From: WUQU01 sp038849025
GTDB taxonomy: Archaea; Thermoproteota; Bathyarchaeia; Bathyarchaeales; Bathycorpusculaceae
Direction: 5' to 3'
Assembly (NCBI GenBank): GCA_038849025.1
Contig: JAWCNE010000002.1
Coordinates: forward strand, 8,326 to 72,325
DNA length: 64,000 nt
This document shows positions 60,910 through 64,000 of the stretch, piece after piece. Position 1 is the stretch's first letter. Each line of letters begins with the position of its first letter. The notes under the pieces were generated by a model, which was not told the DNA's origin, ran no database searches, and was given only the letters and a program-made list of their open reading frames with translations. The translations under genes and the position numbers were made by a program.

Positions 60910-62190
60910 ATGCCCAAAACTTATTGGGGTGAAATAAAGGATCCACTTTACGGTTATGTCTATATAACGGAGAAAGAGAAGGAAATAATCGATTCTTACC
61001 CTGTTCAAAGACTACGTAGACTACGCCAACTGGCTGGTGCGGAATATGTATATCCTGGAGCAAATCATACACGTTTTGAACATTCTGTAGGCGTTATGCA
61101 TTTAGCTGGCAGGGTTGCGGAAAACCCCAACATTTCACAACTCATTGACGAAGAAGAAGCTGAAATGGTTAGAATTGCAGCTTTGCTTCACGATGTGGGA
61201 CACGGACCCTTCTCCCATGTTTTTGAGCATTTGCTAACAAAGGAGCTTAATAAAACCCATGAAGACATGACCTCGTGGATAATTAGAAACAGCGAATTAA
61301 GGGATGCCCTTAACAAGTTAGGGTACGATGCCGAAAAAATCGCAGAACTCGCCGTTGGCAAACGCTATAAAAGCGAAAAAGCCTTTCTAAACCAGATAAT
61401 AAGCAGCTCCATAGATGTTGACAAACTAGACTTCGTTGTCAGAGACACCTACCACACTGGCGCCGCGTATGGGTTTATAGATGTTTTCCGTTTAATCCAC
61501 ACCTTCGACGTTCTAGATGGAAACTTGGCAGCAGATATGGGAGCATTATCAACTTTGGAATCTTTCATAATAGCTCGCATCGAATCCTTTAAAAGCATAT
61601 ACTTCCATCGCGTTGGAAGAGCAGCTCAAATAATGCTTGCCGCGGCCCTAGAAAAGGCAAACGAAGAACTAGGCCTAACAAGCTTCAAAACTTCAGAGGA
61701 ATACCTGGCCATGGACGACTACACTGTTTGGACTATGCTTAAAAACTGCAAAAAATCCAGCCAGATAATTAAAAACCTTGAAAGGCGAAGAATGCTCAAA
61801 TGCGCCTACGAACAAACTTTCTACGTTAAAGATAGGACGGTTTCAAATATTTTCAGCGCTGAGGAATTCCGCAACCAGATAAAGGAGAAAATTGCAAAAA
61901 AAGCCAATGTAGACTCAGATGCCTTAGTAATAGATGTTCCTACAGTGCCTTCAGTGCCCTATTACCATTCGATGTTTATGGAGCCCATGGAAATTCCCAT
62001 ATGTTATAAGACACGTGAAGGAAGGAAAGAGCTGAAGCGCTTAAGCGAAATATCTAGCATTTTCGAAGTTTTGAAGGGCTTTATTAATATACTGCGTGTT
62101 TACACTCATGAGAATATTAGGGAAACAGTGGGTAAGGCTGCCTGGGAAATATTAGGCGAGATACCGTCATCAGCAAAAATATCCTATTAA
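60910..62190 (+). CDS. HD-domain phosphohydrolase (SAMHD1/dGTPase-like)
   Basis: A 426-residue HD-superfamily hydrolase. The metal site is RFEHSVGVMHLAG (His-58) and LLHDVGHGPFSH (His-94, Asp-95), with a later Asp in SSSIDVDKLDFVVRD. This arrangement is that of the archaeal/eukaryotic SAMHD1-like dNTP triphosphohydrolases. The C-terminal half is helical with RVGRAAQIMLAAALEKA. ATG at 60910 is preferred over the GTG just before it. It is upstream of the aconitase X genes and could share their transcript. Confidence 0.9.
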   Translation: MPKTYWGEIKDPLYGYVYITEKEKEIIDSYPVQRLRRLRQLAGAEYVYPGANHTRFEHSVGVMHLAGRVAENPNISQLIDEEEAEMVRIAALLHDVGHGPFSHVFEHLLTKELNKTHEDMTSWIIRNSELRDALNKLGYDAEKIAELAVGKRYKSEKAFLNQIISSSIDVDKLDFVVRDTYHTGAAYGFIDVFRLIHTFDVLDGNLAADMGALSTLESFIIARIESFKSIYFHRVGRAAQIMLAAALEKANEELGLTSFKTSEEYLAMDDYTVWTMLKNCKKSSQIIKNLERRRMLKCAYEQTFYVKDRTVSNIFSAEEFRNQIKEKIAKKANVDSDALVIDVPTVPSVPYYHSMFMEPMEIPICYKTREGRKELKRLSEISSIFEVLKGFINILRVYTHENIRETVGKAAWEILGEIPSSAKISY

Positions 62191-62201
62191 AGTGTATTAC
62201 A

Positions 62202-62618
62202 ATGACGCGGCAAATAATATTGAAGGGGCGGGGAATCGTTGAGGGCTTCTGCAAAGCCGAAGCCTTGGTTTCCACAAAACCCATAAGCTTCTTGGGGGAC
62301 ATAGACCCAAAAACCGGGAAAGTTATTGGAAAAAACCTTGACATCTACGGCGAATGCGTAACAGACAAGGTTTTATGTTTTCCCCATGGGCACGGCTCAA
62401 CAGTTGGCAGCTATGTTTTATACTCCTTAGCCAAGAACAAACTAGCGCCAAAAGCGATAGTTAACGAGAAGGCTGATCCCGTCATTGTAGTTGGCGTAGT
62501 AATAGCAAACATACCCATGATTGACCAAATAAACATAAACCAGATTAAAATGGGCGAAATAGTGGAAGTTGACGCCCATAAGGGTTTAATTAAAATTTTG
62601 AAGAAACAGGAAGTTTAG
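62202..62618 (+). CDS. phosphomevalonate dehydratase small subunit (aconitase X swivel)
   Basis: A 138-residue swivel subunit of aconitase X (DUF126). GRGIVEGFCKAEALVSTKP and the phosphate-site CFPHGHGSTVGSYVL are conserved. With the large subunit it dehydrates mevalonate-5-phosphate to trans-anhydromevalonate-5-phosphate in the archaeal mevalonate pathway for isoprenoid lipids. It is 11 bases downstream of the HD gene and 3 bases upstream of the large subunit gene. Confidence 0.92.
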   Translation: MTRQIILKGRGIVEGFCKAEALVSTKPISFLGDIDPKTGKVIGKNLDIYGECVTDKVLCFPHGHGSTVGSYVLYSLAKNKLAPKAIVNEKADPVIVVGVVIANIPMIDQININQIKMGEIVEVDAHKGLIKILKKQEV

Positions 62619-62621
62619 GCT

Positions 62622-63803
62622 ATGTATTTAACGAAAGAGGAAGAACGCATCTATGATGGCGAGTTAGGCTGGGCGAAACAGGTTTGCATGAAAATACTTG
62701 TTAAGTTGGGTGAACTCTTCGATGCGGAAAGGCTTATTCCAATAGATTCAGCACATGTATCAGGAGTTTCTTATAAAACGCTTGGGGAAGCACCCACAGA
62801 TTTTTTGAAGGCGTTGGCGTTTGCCAACGAGAAAACCAAGGTTGAAGCCACTTTAAACCCTCAAAGCTTCGACCCAGAATACTTGAGAAAACGCTTGCCT
62901 GAGCAGCTATTCAAAAAGCAGTTAGATATCCTTCAAAGTTTTGAAATGATGGGATTTAAACCATCCTACACTTGTACACCCTACTATATAAGAGAGCCCG
63001 AGAAAAATTCGCATCATGCATGGGCAGAGTCCTCAGCTGTGGTTTATGCAAACTCTGTTTTAGAAACGTGGACAAACCGTGAAGGCGGTCCAAGCGCGCT
63101 CGCAGCAGCAATCATTGGAAAAACTCCTGACTGTGGAATGCATAAGTCTGTAAACCGTAAGCCAAACATCCTCGTCAAAGTTGAAAAAGCTCCAAAAAGT
63201 GAAATTGAGTACGGAGCGCTTGGAATATTTTTAGGAAAACTTTTGGGAGACAAAATACCGCTCATAAAGGGTTTAAAGAACCCGGCGAATGAATATTTAA
63301 AACAGTTGGGCGCTGCACTTGGCTCTGCAGGCATGGTTAACATGTTCCACTATAGAGACACTACCACAAAAGCTGAAATGCTTGAAAAAGTCACGGTTGA
63401 ACCTAACAACATAATGGAGACAATTGCAGAGTTGACAACCGCCACTTCATCCCCACCAAAACCCGACCTGATCTTTGTTGGGTGCCCCCACTGTTCCCTT
63501 AACGAAATCCGAAAGATTGCAAATGCTCTTAGTGGCAAAAAAATCAAGGACAACATCGAGTTCTGGGTTTGCACTTCGCGCCACGTAAAAGAAAAGGCAA
63601 AAGGTTATGCGCAAAAAATAGAAGCAAGCGGAGCAAAAGTCATAACAGACACGTGCGCCGTAGTCACATGGACAGACAAACTTGGAATGAAAACAATAAT
63701 GACAAACTCCGCCAAAACAGCCCACTACGCTCCAACGCTCAACAAAGCAAACACGATTCTGACTCCGCTCAAAGAATGCTTAAAAACAGCATTGAAAGAA
63801 TAA
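62622..63803 (+). CDS. phosphomevalonate dehydratase large subunit (aconitase X catalytic)
   Basis: A 393-residue catalytic subunit of aconitase X (DUF521). It has the early SAHVSGVSYKTLGEAP, TCTPYYIREP, and two cysteine segments that hold the Fe-S cluster, GKTPDCGMH and FVGCPHCSL, followed by DTCAVVTW. It works with the swivel subunit. Stop at 63801-63803 is 52 bases before tRNA-Glu. Confidence 0.92.
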   Translation: MYLTKEEERIYDGELGWAKQVCMKILVKLGELFDAERLIPIDSAHVSGVSYKTLGEAPTDFLKALAFANEKTKVEATLNPQSFDPEYLRKRLPEQLFKKQLDILQSFEMMGFKPSYTCTPYYIREPEKNSHHAWAESSAVVYANSVLETWTNREGGPSALAAAIIGKTPDCGMHKSVNRKPNILVKVEKAPKSEIEYGALGIFLGKLLGDKIPLIKGLKNPANEYLKQLGAALGSAGMVNMFHYRDTTTKAEMLEKVTVEPNNIMETIAELTTATSSPPKPDLIFVGCPHCSLNEIRKIANALSGKKIKDNIEFWVCTSRHVKEKAKGYAQKIEASGAKVITDTCAVVTWTDKLGMKTIMTNSAKTAHYAPTLNKANTILTPLKECLKTALKE

Positions 63804-63855
63804 GTTTAAACGAAAGAGAAGTATTTTGCATAATGCCCAACCAATAAGCTTTAAC

Positions 63856-63930
63856 GCTCCGGTAGTATAGCCCGGTCAAGTATTCCGGCCTTTCGAGCCG
63901 GAGACGCGGGTTCAAATCCCGCCCGGAGCA
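63856..63930 (+). tRNA. tRNA-Glu(TTC)
   Basis: A 75-nt cloverleaf: acceptor GCTCCGG/CCGGAGC, D-arm GTAT...GTAT with G-U pairs, anticodon stem CCGGC/GCCGG with loop CTTTCGA (anticodon TTC, 63889-63893 region), T-arm CGCGG-GTTCAAAT-CCCGC type. Discriminator A. CCA is not encoded, unlike both tRNA-Arg genes. No intron. Confidence 0.93.
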
Positions 63931-63961
63931 CTTTCCAACAGATATAAATCAAGAACGACTT

Positions 63962-64000
63962 ATTGGAGGTCTGACTAAGCCGAAATCGACGCAAAAAGCC
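63962..64000 (+). CDS. possible start of a ribosomal-protein-like gene, cut by window
   Basis: After a TATA-like ATATAAAT (63942-63949) the frame at 63962 reads IGGLTKPKSTQKA to the edge. MGG-x-KK/KPK at the N-terminus is common in archaeal ribosomal protein eS25, but here no ATG, GTG or TTG lies in that frame; the first codon would be ATT, or the gene could start at CTG (63971). Thirteen codons are too few to be sure. Confidence 0.25.
   Translation, partial: MGGLTKPKSTQKA

Noticed and set aside
1..64000. CRISPR arrays, insertion sequences, prophage or integrase-linked islands
   Set aside because: No regularly spaced direct repeats, transposase or integrase motifs were seen on reading both strands; a repeat-finding run would be needed to exclude short or degenerate ones.

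Overview
The window looks like a piece of an archaeal chromosome, most likely from the TACK group and plausibly Candidatus Bathyarchaeia. That placement is inferred from gene content, not from a phylogeny. The pointers are the bifunctional FBP aldolase/phosphatase, a Hel308 helicase, class I lysyl-tRNA synthetase, UPF0147/UPF0148 proteins, the two-subunit aconitase X of the archaeal mevalonate route, TATA-like boxes close to start codons, and a tRNA gene with two bulge-helix-bulge introns. Genes are dense and lie on both strands.

Layout. 1-9.5 kb holds a cut-off MoxR/CbbQ-type AAA+ ATPase, an Fe-S assembly operon (two cysteine desulfurases around an IscU/SufU scaffold), purB, Hel308 and an MFS transporter. 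9.8-17.3 kb holds an asparagine-synthetase homologue without the glutaminase cysteine, a ferredoxin, an exported coiled-coil protein, a glycosyltransferase, FBP aldolase/phosphatase, a ribbon-helix-helix regulator and the double-intron tRNA-Arg(CCG). 17.4-43.4 kb is an accessory catabolic island. 43.5-54.4 kb mixes a ParB-like regulator, membrane proteins, an HDAC-like hydrolase, argS, deoC, tRNA-Arg(GCG), a crotonase/3-hydroxyacyl-CoA dehydrogenase pair and several gene remnants. 54.6-64 kb is housekeeping: lysK, tmk, an HD hydrolase, phosphomevalonate dehydratase and tRNA-Glu.

The island is the main result. It encodes a two-subunit molybdenum enzyme that matches pyrogallol-phloroglucinol transhydroxylase. 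The large subunit has no N-terminal Fe-S cysteines and carries His-150, Asp-180 and Ser-181 at a constant offset from the active-site residues of the Pelobacter enzyme. The small subunit has ferredoxin repeats and a C-terminal beta domain. Around it are an SDR reductase, a cyclase-family metal hydrolase, a 3-hydroxyacyl-CoA-dehydrogenase-like protein, a BKACE-family C-C lyase, acetoacetyl-CoA synthetase and a thiolase. These families can fill the bacterial phloroglucinol route: pyrogallol to phloroglucinol, dihydrophloroglucinol, 3-hydroxy-5-oxohexanoate, triacetate, acetoacetate/acetoacetyl-CoA and acetyl-CoA. A Liv-type ABC importer could bring in the substrate. A ModE-like regulator, an FmdE-like protein, a FecCD-type metal/oxyanion importer, two MobB, MoeA and MobA would supply molybdenum cofactor. 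I know of no characterised archaeal version of this pathway.

The window also shows gene decay: a broken second molybdopterin oxidoreductase beside the intact one, a broken metallo-beta-lactamase-fold gene, and fragments of a thiolase, a corrinoid-activator-like protein and a flavin-dependent (LLM) oxidoreductase. No CRISPR array, rRNA, insertion sequence or prophage was seen.
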